From Platycnemis pennipes (lineage: Eukaryota > Arthropoda > Insecta > Odonata > Platycnemididae): DNA of 64,000 nucleotides. The stretch is taken from contig OW121847.1 in the NCBI GenBank assembly GCA_933228895.1, positions 84,733,656 to 84,797,655 of the forward strand, in the 5' to 3' direction. A program made the translations under genes and the position numbers. Of this stretch, positions 14,150 through 26,359 are shown one piece after another (positions within the stretch are counted from its first letter, which is position 1; every line of letters begins with the position of its first letter). Below the pieces are notes generated by a model, which saw only the letters and a program-made list of their open reading frames with translations, searched no databases and was not told the origin of the DNA.

Positions 14150-15470
14150 CGATGACGCAGGCCAGGGGAACACGCCGCGTGACTTAAACATTATTAATGT
14201 TAATGACGGGTTCTAGTCGGCGGGGCGTAGGGGTCGGAGGCGGTCTTGGCGATGTAGGCTCGAACCAGCGGACGACCACGGAGGAACTCCCTCGTGACCA
14301 CGGGACACACACAGCAATGGCCGCGGTGGGAAAAGGCAGTACATCGAATGCGAGCGCAGCGGTGGCAGCCGGCAATGTTCGCTGACCGGTCGTAAGGGAT
14401 GTCCCGGTGGGGGAGGAGGACGAGTCTCCCCTCCCCCAAACCTTTCACCTCACTCCTCTCGGAAAGAGGGGGGAGGGTGAGAGAGGGGCAACGATTCCGT
14501 GGAGCTTCAGGTCGGGTATTGCAGGGGGATGAAATCGAGGGGAGAGTGGGGGCGGGGAGTTCTGTGGAGAGGAGGGGGAGGAGGTTGCCGTTTGGTGGGA
14601 GTGTTACAGTGCGGCGGTCGGGAGGTGAAGAAAAGAGCATCGGGGGAGTCTCCGCCTCGCCCGGGTAGACTAGGGGAGGTGAGGTCGGGGAGATGATGGC
14701 GGGCGATGTGGCCCGGAGGGGGGATCGGCGATCGCATCGGGGGGAGAGAGGGTTGAGGCGGAGGAGGGGGCAGGTGGGGAGGCTGTCGGAGGGGCGGATT
14801 CCCGTATCCCCGCCGCCGCTGCTTGGTGTGTGTGTGTGCACGCGGGATGGTTCGAAACCGCAGTCGCGGCTCCGCCATGGGCAGCAAGGCAGGGCTGAGT
14901 TTCATGCAGCGTCGGTTCGAGGGTCGGAAGGAACCGAAGGATTACAAGAGGATCGATGCTGCGTGCAGGTCTGTCTCCGTGGGTGTGTGTGTGTGTATTC
15001 ATATATGTGCTTTCGTCTGTGCGTTTGGGGCCACGGGGTCTGTCTCCGCGTCGGCGCCACGCCCCCGCGCCACAGTTGTAAACAAGGCGTTATCCCCGGC
15101 ACCCCCGCCCGTCCGCAGAGGAACGTCCTCCCGTCCAGTACGTGTGGAAAGTTTTTTTTTCGTCCTTCGTCGTGTCGTTATTTTGGCGACACGACTAGGC
15201 CCATCACCGGAGCTACTTCGAGGGACCACGCCTCCGCTCACCCTAGGCACGGATTATGTCTTTCTCTTTCTCTCTCTCTCTCCTTTCCCGAAGAAACTAT
15301 TATTGTTTCCGTTTTTGCCGTCGCTCGTAATGAGCACGGTTTTCGCACCCGACTTCGGGGCGTGTACGTAGATCGCCCTTCACGAGTGTGGAAAGGTCCA
15401 GTCGAAGTGACTTAGCCGCCCTAAGTGGCCAGGCCGGCGCGGCGACGTGTCGAATTCTCTGCAGGAAATG
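14150..15470. promoter_or_regulatory. CpG-island-like block with strand-asymmetric composition
   Basis: High G+C and very frequent CpG over about 1.3 kb. The + strand is purine-rich at 14400-14800. Short (TG)n runs lie at about 14824-14838 and 14982-14996, and a (TC)n run at about 15257-15282. Overlapping long frames occur on both strands, as expected from this composition. It could be the promoter of a gene whose remaining exons were not found, possibly beginning with the candidate exon at 14877. Confidence 0.35.
14877..14968 (+). CDS. Candidate first coding exon, product unknown
   Basis: An ATG in a strong context (CCGCCATGG) opens 30 codons plus two bases of non-repetitive, charged, gene-like sequence starting MGSKAGLSFMQRRFEG. 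It ends at a possible but weak donor, CAG|GTCTGT. It lies inside a CpG-island-like block, as first exons often do. I do not recognise the protein and found no partner exon downstream. Chance cannot be excluded. Confidence 0.3.
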
Positions 15471-18364
15471 CGGTTGTGTCGGAGAAAAAAATTGAATGCT
15501 TCCAGGAAGTTTCCCCGAGCGCCCTCACTCGCCGTAACCTCTTGCTTGCAATGCATTGTTTCGGGCATGCTTTTGTTACCGTCTTAGCTCCGTTCCCCGC
15601 CGGTTTGCTCTGCAGGTTGAGCGTCTTTCCACCATTTCGCTTCCTCGTTTAGTAAAATAAATCATTTCCTATGCCGCGTACATGGGGACGTCAAGTCGAT
15701 CCTCGACGAGGAAAAGCCTTGCCAGGCATTAGCGCGCTCCGTCACTCATAAACAAACTACTCTGGGTGTGCAGCCGAGGTCATGAAGAACGGGTAATTGT
15801 TACGGTACGAGATGGGAACGGAGGGTATTAAAAGCCGTGGATTCGAACCACCGGGAGTTTTTTAAAAGGCCTTTTGCGCCGCGTCGGAAGCTTCTCGGGC
15901 GGACGATGCGAGTTGTTCGTGAGTCACGGTCCCTCGCCTCTTGTCTCATTAACCGAGTAGCGTGGACGACGAAAATAAATGGGCGATGCATCTGCTCAGG
16001 AGTGAGGTAGCCCTCGCATCTCAGTGGTCCCGTTGTCCACGGTGATGTCATTGTGGTGACCTTGCGACCAAAGTCGTACCGCGATTTCGCCCCAGAAATT
16101 TGTCAAAGGAGTCGCGAGTTTGAGGCAGTGGAACTCCTTGAGGCCTGTATTCGTGAGTGATGTGAGCGGTGCAGAAACCGCATTGCCTTCGGTGAAAGCT
16201 CTTGTTTCGTCCGGGCAACCTTGCCTGTAAAACCAAACCGCCACCGCTGCCCTTATTACGAGACTTTTCGGCATTCGACGGGGCCACTGATGCGGAGTCT
16301 CTTATCCCTTTCCCCCCTGCCATTCCTCATATCTCATTCCATTCCACCCCCGACTCTCATTTCCATTATGAAATCTCATTTGTAGTCTCCCTTAATCATT
16401 TCTCTGTGCTCTCCCGACGGCTATTAGTCCTCCGGCGCCTCTCCGTCCCTTCGTTATGCGCTCATTTTTTCCCCGTGGAAAAAAATAGGACCGCCCCCTT
16501 GCATAACACACAAGCACCAGATTTTCATACAAATTACTTATTTCGGAATGTTTCCGCTGGACTTTTTTCTTCCGAGATATTCCATTGTCGTACCAAGAGG
16601 ACGCAATGGGCTCCGTGGTATCTCTACAGCGAAAGCTCCGATTCTCATTCCCACAATGTAAAATCCGAGAATTTTCCCTCGCTTTGTTGCTTCATTCCTT
16701 TGTTTTGAATATATGCCAAGGTGGTTTCTTTCCGGGTGCAGCGGCCAATGGAGAGAAGTTACATGACGTCGTTAAAGTAGAATGATTTTTACTTGTACTC
16801 TTTCGAATCGAAGTTTTTTAAAGTACGTATGGCGCTCATCCTTCTGTCTTTTCTTTGAACTTTATAAAAATAATTTCCGATTGTTTTGTTGAATTCATAT
16901 GGGATGTGGGTATGAAAAGCCTTCTGCTAGCCGCTAGTAATTATTTATCTGGCTTAGTTCGTACCTTATTTTGTTAGATGAGAGTCCTTGTGTCAATAGA
17001 ATCCAATTCCTTCTGGGTGATTGAATCGCTCCATTAAATAATAAAACCCGAAATAATATGTCGTCATGGTGATTGGACCCCATTACTATCGTCATTGTTA
17101 GGGCCGGTTTCACTGTCTGGTCAAATATTTCCGAGGTTATAAAACCGTGCGTACGCTCTTTTGCAGTTGACGTTCGTGAGAGTGAATCGTTTGATTTACG
17201 TTTTGTAGCCGGAAGTTTCTATAACCACCAGAGTAACTGTACATCGACATGAATTGATGGCAGATATTATGTAGCCGGGCCTTAGTATCTTCATATTAAG
17301 GTAATGCAATCACCGGAAGTAGGGATGGCATCAAAATATAACTCCCTCAACTATTGAAGATATTGTAATTTTATATGCATCTTCTCATTTTTCACATCGG
17401 CGTGTGAACTATTTCTCGGCTCCAATCCTCTGACACGAACCGTGGCTTAAAAACATTTCTTTTAATGTGCAAAATTAATATATTTACTTGCCTTTAACGT
17501 CGTCAGTACCTTCGTCTTTTCAGAACCTCAGAATTCAGAACTGCTTCTTACCTTGTATTACTCAGCCTTGTAAAACTAGGAATTCAAATGTAATGCGAAA
17601 CAGTTACGTTTGTGACACATTCCAAGTCTCTTCCTGCTGTTAACTGCGACACGACAAAAGCATCATTTCATTATACGTCCATTATCTTGGCGATCTTTCT
17701 AATTCTTCTCCGAAATGTTTTAACGATACATTATTCAGCACCTGAAGCGTATCCATGCGACCCAGCGTAAGAATTGTCCGTTCATGTTGACATTAAAAAT
17801 ATTCGAGCTAGAAGCTGCTTCCCTTCTTCTGATAGTGACTTCGTGAGTCTCTGAATTAAGGGATCGATCCCGGAGATTACATTATGGAACGCTCCAAAGT
17901 TTGCACTCGCTATCGCGAGAATGTGCGCTCATTCGTTCCTGGAACACGTTTGGTTGTTTCTGAATTCTAATTACGTCCTAGGTAACTCATGTTCATCTTC
18001 CATTGAGAGGCATAGCAATAGGAATTCAATATTGTGTATCGGTGAATTGGTGTATAAATGTTTTATTCAACAGTGGAAGAGTTGAGCATCCTTGGAGAAC
18101 GTTATGTTTTGATAAAATAATATCGTTGGAAGACAAAAAATATTGACGAAGTAATGACGGTGATAGTTCACAACGACCTGTGAAAAAGCCATTCCACTAA
18201 GAAGTAAATGAGCACCTCGTTTCAAGCCAAGCTCTGTGCATGTTAAATTGTACGTAATTTCTTATGTTTGAAACCTAGTATTTTGTGAAGTAGGTGTCTG
18301 GATTGAAATGAGAAAGAAGGTTATTGCCATTGTACTAATTCTGTGTGGTCTTTCGTAAAGTTTA
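15471..18364. other. No supported gene
   Basis: The largest frame (16202-16708, 168 codons) shows no domain or splice context and is probably chance. Composition becomes more AT-rich after about 16.8 kb. Confidence 0.45.
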
Positions 18365-18542
18365 GACGGAACGGGAAAAAGAGTTAAAGAATGATCTATT
18401 CAACTTATAACTTTTTCAATGTAGGCACTAAAAACGGTTAAGAGAATAATAATGTGAATATGAAGAGGTTAGCTGATAAAAGAATCGAGACGAAAGCAAT
18501 CATCAAAGGAATCTTAGGAATGTTGACTTAAGATGACGATTC
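18365..18542 (+). mobile_element. 3' fragment of RTE-like non-LTR element, family B
   Basis: The stretch from about 18455 matches the 3' end of the copy at 39841-39926, including the run GAATATGAAGAGGTTAG, an ATCGAG segment, a diverged form of the CCTAGGATTGTTGAC segment, and a terminal GAT-rich tail. Coding capacity is lost. It is one of four copies of this family in the window. Confidence 0.55.
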
Positions 18543-19447
18543 AATGGTGACCATACCATGGATGATGAAAGTGGCCCGTGTTAAATAATTGAAATTCGGT
18601 TGTCTAAACACGAAATTGTGGATCTCAGTACATATTTAATTCCGAATGAAAATGTCGTTGTAGGTATTATGAGCCCAATTGCCTTAATTATCAAAAATGC
18701 TGTTCCCACGTAGACCACTGGATTTTCTCCGTTGATTCACCTCTGTTATCATCCTTTTTTCATATGAAATGGAATGAATACACCGTTTTTTCCTCGTTCA
18801 TACTTGTCCCGACAAGGCTGAGGGGCTGTAGTGCATGATGTGATGGTAATTGGCTCAATGGAAAAAGACACGTAACTATAGTCAAGCTTTTGTTACCTCG
18901 GATACTTTTCCGCCCCATAATTACGTTCTCAGATAAAATTAATATTTTTACAACCTTCCAGCGCGTGATGCGCTGCCTCTAATGAGAACTTTTTTTTGCT
19001 TCGATCTTCTCCCCTCCGCCTTGCCCGCGCGTCCATCACTCTGAGCGTCGTCGCCGCATTTTGTTTACCTTCCACTCTCCTGTGTACCGTGGCGACGTGG
19101 TGGTTTCGACGTCCAGTGGCGTCGTGGGGGAGTGACAGAACTCTCGTGCACACGCTCCGAATTTAATATACGGTGGAAAATACATTGGGCTCGACCAAGT
19201 TCTTGTCTTCCTCGTCATCCATGGTTCAGACCAGCATTACTCGTCACTAATTGAGAATTCAGGCGTTACCACTCGTGTTTCTTGTCGTGTCAAAAGTTCT
19301 TGTTCGTTGTATTTTAATGTGACGAATAATTGTCAAATCGTACCCAGGCAAGCTATGGATCATGTTAGACTTAAGACAACCCGTTCTACGCTCAGAACAT
19401 GTCAGAAAACCAGTCGGGAATAGGCTTGTAGAGGGTGCGTCCGTGAT

Positions 19448-19492
19448 CCCTCCTGCTTAATGTTCCCGACTAGGGACAATTAAGCAGGAGGG
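19448..19492. repeat. Short hairpin
   Basis: Arms 19448-19467 and 19473-19492 match as an inverted repeat at 18 of 20 positions around a 5-base loop. It lies about 150 bp before the start of the decayed RTE-like element. Function is unknown; it may be a small foldback or a transposon end. Confidence 0.5.
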
Positions 19493-19599
19493 ACAAAAGT
19501 CCACCCAAACTGGCGCAATATATATCGTAGGACTTCGATCAGGCAGTAGTTTCCTTTGCATACAGTATTAGTCCAGTCGAATGAACTTCGATCTTGACG

Positions 19600-22500
19600 T
19601 ATTGTGAAGGCCTTAGTGCGATCCCATGACCCCTACAGGTGACGGAAGCAGTTGAAGCTACCCCTGCTTGGGCCTCCCACGACAGATAGGTCGAAGGGTT
19701 AGCGCCATGCGAATGGTATTCTAATCTGGTCCGTGCCTCTGGGAAGCGGCTGGTAAAAGGCGTCTGATTCCCGTGGGGCAGTCATTCAGGTGGAATTGTC
19801 ACGTAAAAAACACTATTGTGGAGACAAAGGGAAACCTCTTATCTTACCTCAATTATCACGTACGTACGAAATAGATCAACGAATCCTGGCAAATACGGGA
19901 CCTAGTCCTAGGTCGATGAGAGTGGTAGTTGTACTCGACGGCGGAGAGACAAGGGTGCTTCCATACATTACGAAACGTTGATTCGCCACATTTTTTACCC
20001 CTCCTTCCATCCTATAACGCTCCGTGGCATTCTGTAAAAACTCCTCCCAAATCATTCAACACTTCTAATGAACCCTCACTTTTTGTGGACAGTAAAACAG
20101 ACATTCTTTTCTAATATTTTATTTATTTCTCAATACTGTTATTTAATCACAAATTGTTGTAACTACTTTATCCTTTGTTAGAATAATGAATGTAAAATTA
20201 TCTATCTCCTAAAGTAACGGAAGACTGGACCTTCCCCGTTTCCCTGTTGGTAGTGCTTCGTAATAATTGGCCCAACCCCTCCCCCCGCTTCAACGTTACG
20301 TAATTTATTGACGTCCCTCCCCCCTCCAAGGCCCCCGCGGTCGGCGTCATGCGAAATACTTGAACAGCAGCAGTGGCTAGAACAGCAGAAAGGAGAAAAT
20401 GATCAGGAAAATGAGAACGTGGAATACTGTGGGTATGCTGAAGATGGAAAATACCAAAAACAAATACGTAGTGGACGTTTAGATATTTTAGGTTTGTGCG
20501 AGGATATATGGGGAATGCGAGAACTACTAAAGCAGTGATTATCGCGTGATGTTCGGTGGATGAGAAGAAAGTAAGTGGGGGTGGGGTTTGGTAATGAACA
20601 GGAAATTAGCTTGAGGCTGGTGAATGTGAAGCTGGTGTTATACAGAGGAGATTGAGGAAGTATCAGCAGATTTAGTTATTATACAAGCTTTTATGCCGGT
20701 CTCTTGCCGTAGGGATAAAGATACAGTAGAAATATACCCACGAACAACTCTAAGAAATAATGGTAACGGTCGGAAGGGAAGACACGTAATGGATGACTGG
20801 CACGCGGTTATCGGTGAAGGCTAAGATGGAAACTGGGTAGGTTGGTATTATTTGGATCAGAGGAATGACTGTGGTGAGAAAAGTCAATCTTGGCCGGTGA
20901 AACTGGATAGTCGTGACAAAAACTTGTTTATTTATTAAATTTAAATGCTGCCCGAGGCTTATCTACCCATGAGAGATACTAGAATTTCCTGGAAGATTTC
21001 TACTTGATTATATTATTGGTAGGCATGAATCTAAAAACAGTGTAATCAATCCGCATGGCTACCCGAGTGGCGTTACTGACTGCAACCACAACGGAATAGG
21101 CATGAATTTCGGTATTGCATTTAAAAGATTAAGGGGTAAAAATAGAATATGGAATATAGAATCCTTAACAGGGGTTAAAAGAACAAATACCGGTAGTTAG
21201 AAATTACGAGAGAGATAGAAATAGAAGATTAGTGGAAAAGTTAAAAAAACAGGAATAAGAAAGTGACGGAAAGAGAAATATAGTCTGGGACTGGGAATAT
21301 TATTGCGAGATACAGAGAACTTTGTGGGATTTGAAAAGCCATAGAAATATACCAATAACACTGAAGAGTCTGGGAAAGAATGAAAACCAATAATTTTAGG
21401 TTTATATTCAGTTTGTATGAGGAAGGAACATTTCCAGAAGACATATATACTTACTTTTATGGACATTAATCCGAATAGAAAAATAGCAGAAGTTTGCGAT
21501 GACAGAGAGACGGAAAGTTATAATCTCTCACGTGGTCTACTTTTTTTTTAGTAGGATGTACTTCGTATGATTCACAGTAGTTGAGAGAGGTGGGCGAACT
21601 ACTTTTTAAGTGAGGATCAGTTATGTTTTGGTAAGAGGAGGCAAACTCGTGATACCATTACTGTAATGGGAAAATATGTGACAAGGAAAATAGATACGGT
21701 TAGGATCCTTTTCATTTTTCCGTTCACTTTGAGAATACGTTTGACCCTGTTGATTGCGAATGCATTACAGAAATTATTATGTAGTAGATTGGAATGACTT
21801 ATAAGAGACACCAGATACCCTGACAGCGTAGGCTAGGGTAGCAAATGGAGAAGAGTACAGTGGGGGAGTAAAGCAGGGTTATCCTTCATCTCCAGTGCTC
21901 TTTAACACGTATTTTTGGATAAGTCGTGGAGGGAACGAGGTTCGGAAATTCTGGTTGGAAGAAAGCGGATAAAGCTGGATAGATGTGTGAATGACCTAGT
22001 TCAATCGGCCAAGGCGTTATCATTGCGGCTAGATGAGTTATAGATTCAGTCTGGGGGTTTGAAATTAATGTACATTTTAAGAAAACAGAATTGATAAGAT
22101 TCTCCGAGAAAATGAGAGCTAATCATAGAAGTGGGAGGTCGTAAACTGGAGCACGTTGGGTAATTCATTGACCTGGTAGCAATTTGGACGAAAGTGCATG
22201 TGGTGCGAAAGATATTCGTAAAAGAATGACGTTGGCGAATTAGGGTTTATTGATTTACGGTAAAACTTGGGATGTACTCAAGAGACATTTTGGAACAGCT
22301 TATGATTTAAGGTAATAATTAATGCATTACTTTGTCAATGCTAAACATTTAGTTACACGAGACTTTTGAATGCATATCTAACACGTTTTTATAATGTAGT
22401 ACATACATCTTAGTTGCATGTAAGTAGCATATGCACGGTTTTCATTCACCTCCTGCCCCACATCCTCGCGGTAACTCGTAAACTGTTACGTAGATGTAGA

Positions 22501-22980
22501 TAATATGGATGATACCCTGGGTAAGGACTCTAAAAAGGGGTTGGTATGGAGCATAACCTGGAGCGTGGCGTTTTATGGTTGCGAAACTTCGGACCTTGGG
22601 AAAAGAGGACGAAAAGAAATAGGAGGCATTTCCGAAGTGGGTATGGAGAAGGTAAGACGGATGGTAAGGAAAACAAATGAGGAGGTCCTCAACGTGCTTG
22701 GAGAGGTAGTCAGTAGGAGGAAATTAGGTGGTGGCTGAGGAGTAAGGGGATGAACCAAGTAAGGAAATGGCTTGCTGAAGGCCGAATCGGCGGATAGAAT
22801 GCTAAGAGAGGCAGGAGGAGGAAAGGAATAGTTCTTTGGATGAGATGAAGGGAGGGAGGATCTGGATCAAAAGAGGGAAGTAACGTAGGTAAACAAACGT
22901 TCAAAAGCGGCGAAAGAGGGGAGAAGTGGCCCATGAAAATTTACCCTGACCAGTGGAACGCCACTTATTAGCATTATTAG
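19600..22980 (+). mobile_element. Decayed RTE-like non-LTR retrotransposon, family A
   Basis: The 5' region (about 19625-19975) is homologous to 40765-41100, including GGCGTCTGA and the AACACTATTG segment. A trace of the endonuclease start (R-T-W-N) lies near 20410, and the reverse-transcriptase motif GVKQGYPSSPVLFN near 21870. The C-terminal region at 22505-22735 includes the SVAFYGCET motif. Frameshifts and stops are numerous and no long frame survives. About 350 bp at 19980-20330 and 240 bp at 22258-22500 have no counterpart in the better copy, so they are probable later insertions. Confidence 0.75.
22441..22500 (-). repeat. Dispersed repeat end, copy 1
   Basis: Read on the minus strand it carries GAGGATGTGGGGCAGGAGGT followed by a GTGAATGAAAACC segment. 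Related words occur at 25570-25640 (minus) and 48540-48625 (plus). It lies in the probable insertion that splits the decayed RTE-like element. Confidence 0.45.
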
Positions 22981-23079
22981 TGTGGACGTGCCAACAGTAT
23001 CCTTTGTCTTCGTTTCCTTGTGCGTTTTTCGAAGTGTTCTATCACCCAGTTTAACGCAGTTGCACTGTGGCTTCTGCCT

Positions 23080-23840
23080 GCATTCCTATTTCGCTATGTC
23101 GAAGCGATCGAGGGACGCGTACAGGAACACACCTGTGTGGGGGACCCTTAAGCTGCCAGAGGGCTTTTCAATAAGTGTTGACGAGACCAGTGAGGGAAGG
23201 GGAAACAAGGCTCACGAAAAAGATGCATTTTTGAGGCACACCTTCCCCTGCGTTATTTCTGGTCGTCTCCGATGTCACCGGTGGCATCGGACGCTCCAGT
23301 CTTCTCGAAAGATCCCCTACCCTCCCCGCTTGTATCAGTCGTAGTCGATGGTCGCCGTCAGCGCTCAAAAAGTTCGCGGCGACGAACGTTTCGTCGTCCG
23401 TGATCTCGCCACCGGAGAGCTCTCGTGGCTTGTCTCGCCCGCACTCCTCTCCGGCCATCTCTCCTGGCCTCTTAGTGACTCAATCGAGACCCCACCTCTT
23501 CCACTGACACCTGAGTCACCTCAGCAGCCTTCTCTCGCCCTCCCTCCCTCTCCTCCCTCCCCTCCCTGCTCAACGATGTTTCTTTTTTTTCTCTTTCGTA
23601 TGCCCCCCGTCAACGCTCCCCACTCCTCCTCTTCGGCAGCTCACGGTCCCCGTCCCTTTCTCTTTCCTTCCTCCCCGGTGGCTGCAGAGTTAGTGGTTTT
23701 TGTTCCTTGGCCTGCGGGAAGGTCTACTATTGGCTCCTGCCCTCAAGTGCCCTCGGGTGAAAAAAGGTGTCTCTCACTCGCGCTCGGTCCCGTGGCCACT
23801 GCTCTGTGGCCTTCTCATTGTCACTTCTCTTAGTCGATCT
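23080..23840. promoter_or_regulatory. CpG-rich block near a compositional boundary
   Basis: CpG is frequent to about 23.9 kb and becomes scarce after about 24.1 kb. Open frames exist on both strands (a + frame with ATG at 23097, a minus frame at 23168-23458), but neither matches a family I know. A 22-base imperfect palindrome, CCGATGTCACC/GGTGGCATCGG, lies near 23270. It could be a promoter region; no transcript can be assigned. Confidence 0.3.
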
Positions 23841-24454
23841 TTTCTCGTCGTCTGCATGCACGGATTTTAAAGGTGGCTCGACTCTGTCGGGCTCTCGGGG
23901 CGTAAACTGGTCACCCCATTGATTTTGCCTCTCACTGTAGCGGCCCCAAGTCCTTAACGAAACCTTCGTTAGTTTGTAAGACTCCAGACTCTTCGTAAGA
24001 TGCTCTTGGATAGGATCATTCATTTGTCGCTAGGGTAGCCATTGACTCTTTTCTACACCATCGTCTGAGTCGTTTTCCCTCCAGTCACTTAATTTACTCC
24101 CCGAAATCGGTATTGTTCTTAATCATAGTTTGGACTTTCGGTTCAATAATTTGAACTATTATCAAAATTGGTTGGAACTCTGTTATTTTCCTCCTGTTCT
24201 GATTCAATCCTACTGTGGTTTGATACTTTTTGAGGCATTGTTAATTAGTGGCACATCCTTATAGATTAATTTGTTAATCAACCTAGATAAGCTTTAATTT
24301 GATCACTGCCATCATTTCATGTCTAGAAAAGGCAAATGAAAAATGCCCTTGATGAATTTTCATTGAGGTATCATAATGTAAGCAGATAGGTTTGCAGTGA
24401 ATTATTGTGCAGCAGGAACTTGTGTACAATGTGAATTATTTAAGAAAGTTGCAG
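23841..24454. other. No supported gene
   Basis: AT-rich DNA after the CpG-rich block. No open frame with family signatures and no repeat matches were noticed here. Confidence 0.4.
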
Positions 24455-25165
24455 ATGAAAGTTAATGAATTATTTTCGTAATCACCAGTCATTCCTAAGA
24501 TTTGTTCGATCCATCTCTCCTCCCAATTCACATATTGGCCAATCTCTTCATTCTTGCATTAGTCTTCACTTAAACATCTTTCACTATTCGCTTCATATAT
24601 TTCACGTGAGGCCTTCCTTTTACATTCTTCCCAGTCACTTTTCTACCCATACCAACTTCAGACAATCATATCTCAAGACATGGCCAAATTCTCCCATTCT
24701 ATCTTTTAAATCATCAGACTTCTAATTTCTTCAGTTTTCCTCAGAACTTTTTTGTTTGTTACTCAGTCAATCAATTTTATCATCATCATTTTTTTGTTGC
24801 ACCACATTTTGAATGCTTCCACCCTTGATATATATGCTTCTGTTATAGTCCATGCCTTAATCCCATACAGAAGCAAGCCTCAGATGCAAGTTCTAATGAA
24901 GTGTTTCCTTACTTCCATGATTGTTTTTCTAGTTGTAAATGTATCTTATTTTGGTAGAATGCCTTCTTTGTCTGGACTATCCTACTATGTTATTACTTCT
25001 CTCTTACTTCGCCAGGTCACTGGTTTTTCAGCTTCCCAGATAGTGATACTCTTTATCCTTGCAAACTTTTGTTTCCAAAGCTTAACATTGGTCTTGGCCT
25101 CTTCTCTCCCGCTGCATATCGTTACCGTAGTTTTCTTTTTATGGTCTCCTGATGATATCTCTCTA
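24455..25165 (-). mobile_element. Decayed RTE-like element, family B
   Basis: The minus strand encodes broken pieces of the reverse-transcriptase C-terminal region found in the copies at 39.4 and 49.2 kb: an FIRT segment, an LLYG segment, the VEAFKMWC segment and a VTNKKVLRK segment. The 143-codon + frame at 24752-25183 is simply its antisense. It is strongly mutated, with many stops and short gaps. Confidence 0.65.
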
Positions 25166-25569
25166 TTGTCTTCTCCATTTTGACTAATCTTCTAATCAAT
25201 GAATTCTTTTAACAAATGGAAAAGTTTTACCGAAATGTATGTACATATTTAGTTATCTTGCCAAGACAAATCCCTTAAATTTTCTTTTCTCAACTGTCAT
25301 TACTGATTTTATTTTAATCATTCAAATCATTAAACAGTTTATCATTCTTAATTTTTGTAAATATAATCCCTCATGCAAAATAATGCTATCTCTGTATTTC
25401 ATTACATGTTGCAGTGGAAAGTGTTAGAGTGGGAAATAATTTAAATCCTTCTAGTGGGTTATGAGTCCCTGATGATATTTATGATCAATATTCATTTGGA
25501 AAAAGAAAAAAAAAAAAATTTAGCTTAGAATAAATGATAGTATAAGTGGGTTACTTATAGTAATAGTAT

Positions 25570-25665
25570 AGAAATGCATGCGTGGTGATGATTTACCCCC
25601 TGCCTCACATCTTTATGGCGGCTTTCTGGGTACTTTGCAGCTGTAGTGGTAGTAGTAGTAGAGTT
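25570..25665 (-). repeat. Dispersed repeat end, copy 2, with GTA-rich run
   Basis: The minus strand shows GATGTGAGGCAGGGGGTAAA and ATCATCACCACGCATGC, matching 48591-48625 on the + strand closely. An imperfect run of TAG/GTA triplets (about 25643-25661) follows. It is likely the end of a mobile element family. Confidence 0.45.
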
Positions 25666-25799
25666 TGGTTTTTAGGTGAATTGAAGGCCATGGTCATTCG
25701 CACCATAAACAACCTATGTTGATCATAACATGACAAGTACTAGCCATGGAATATAGACATTAATATTTGATATAAAATATTAATTTAAATTTTGTTTAA

Positions 25800-26150
25800 T
25801 AAACCTGATAATGTTTTATTGAAAAGCCCTATATCATTTAAATATAAAATAGTCTGGCTTAGGCCGTCAGGGTCGTCACCTAGAACTAAGGCCTTCTTTG
25901 ATGCCTAATCTATTGTGCACATCCGGAACCTTGTCACACTCCATCAGGAGGTGTCGCATAGTGAGAGGAAAGTTACAATCATCAGCGGTGGAAGTTTTTC
26001 TTCTGTGAAGAGAAAGGAGTAGGCCAGGGTTCAGTACCCTATCCACTAGTAAGTGACAATGACTTCATCTCTCCAACCCCCAAATGGAGGAGGGCCATAC
26101 TGACACAACTGGTTTAACTGTGTTATTTATTATTAGCTGTGCTTCAGAGG
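25800..26150 (-). mobile_element. Non-LTR element remnant (C-terminal region)
   Basis: Minus-strand translation gives a segment of the form TMRHLLMECDKVPDVHNRLG, followed by a DDPDGL segment. This resembles the cysteine/histidine-containing C-terminus after the RNase H domain of insect non-LTR elements (pattern RH-I/L-L-x-E-C). It has several stops and no intact frame. The clade is uncertain (I or Jockey-like). Confidence 0.5.
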
Positions 26151-26359
26151 TCTTCCAATGGTACCCGAGTCAGACTCAAAATAGACATTGGTTAGAGTTT
26201 TCCAGGAAGGGAAGAAGGGTGGAGAGTAACCCAGCATCAACATTAGCCTGCTCTAAACAAAACACACCAAGGGCATGGTCAATTGCCTTATGTCTCCATG
26301 AGAACTGCTCTCAACTTTCCTTGAAGTCATCTCCTCTGATTCTCAGTTGCTAGCTTTTT

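Noticed and set aside
14200..15415. Long open frames on both strands (up to 240 codons)
   Set aside because: They overlap each other in several frames of a G+C-rich, low-complexity block and show Arg/Pro/Gly bias without domains. Only the short candidate exon at 14877 was kept.
16202..16708. 168-codon + frame
   Set aside because: Composition-driven, with no domain and no plausible promoter or splice sites tied to it.
24752..25183. 143-codon hydrophobic frame resembling a membrane protein
   Set aside because: It is the antisense of a decayed RTE-like element, whose minus-strand motifs are recognisable.
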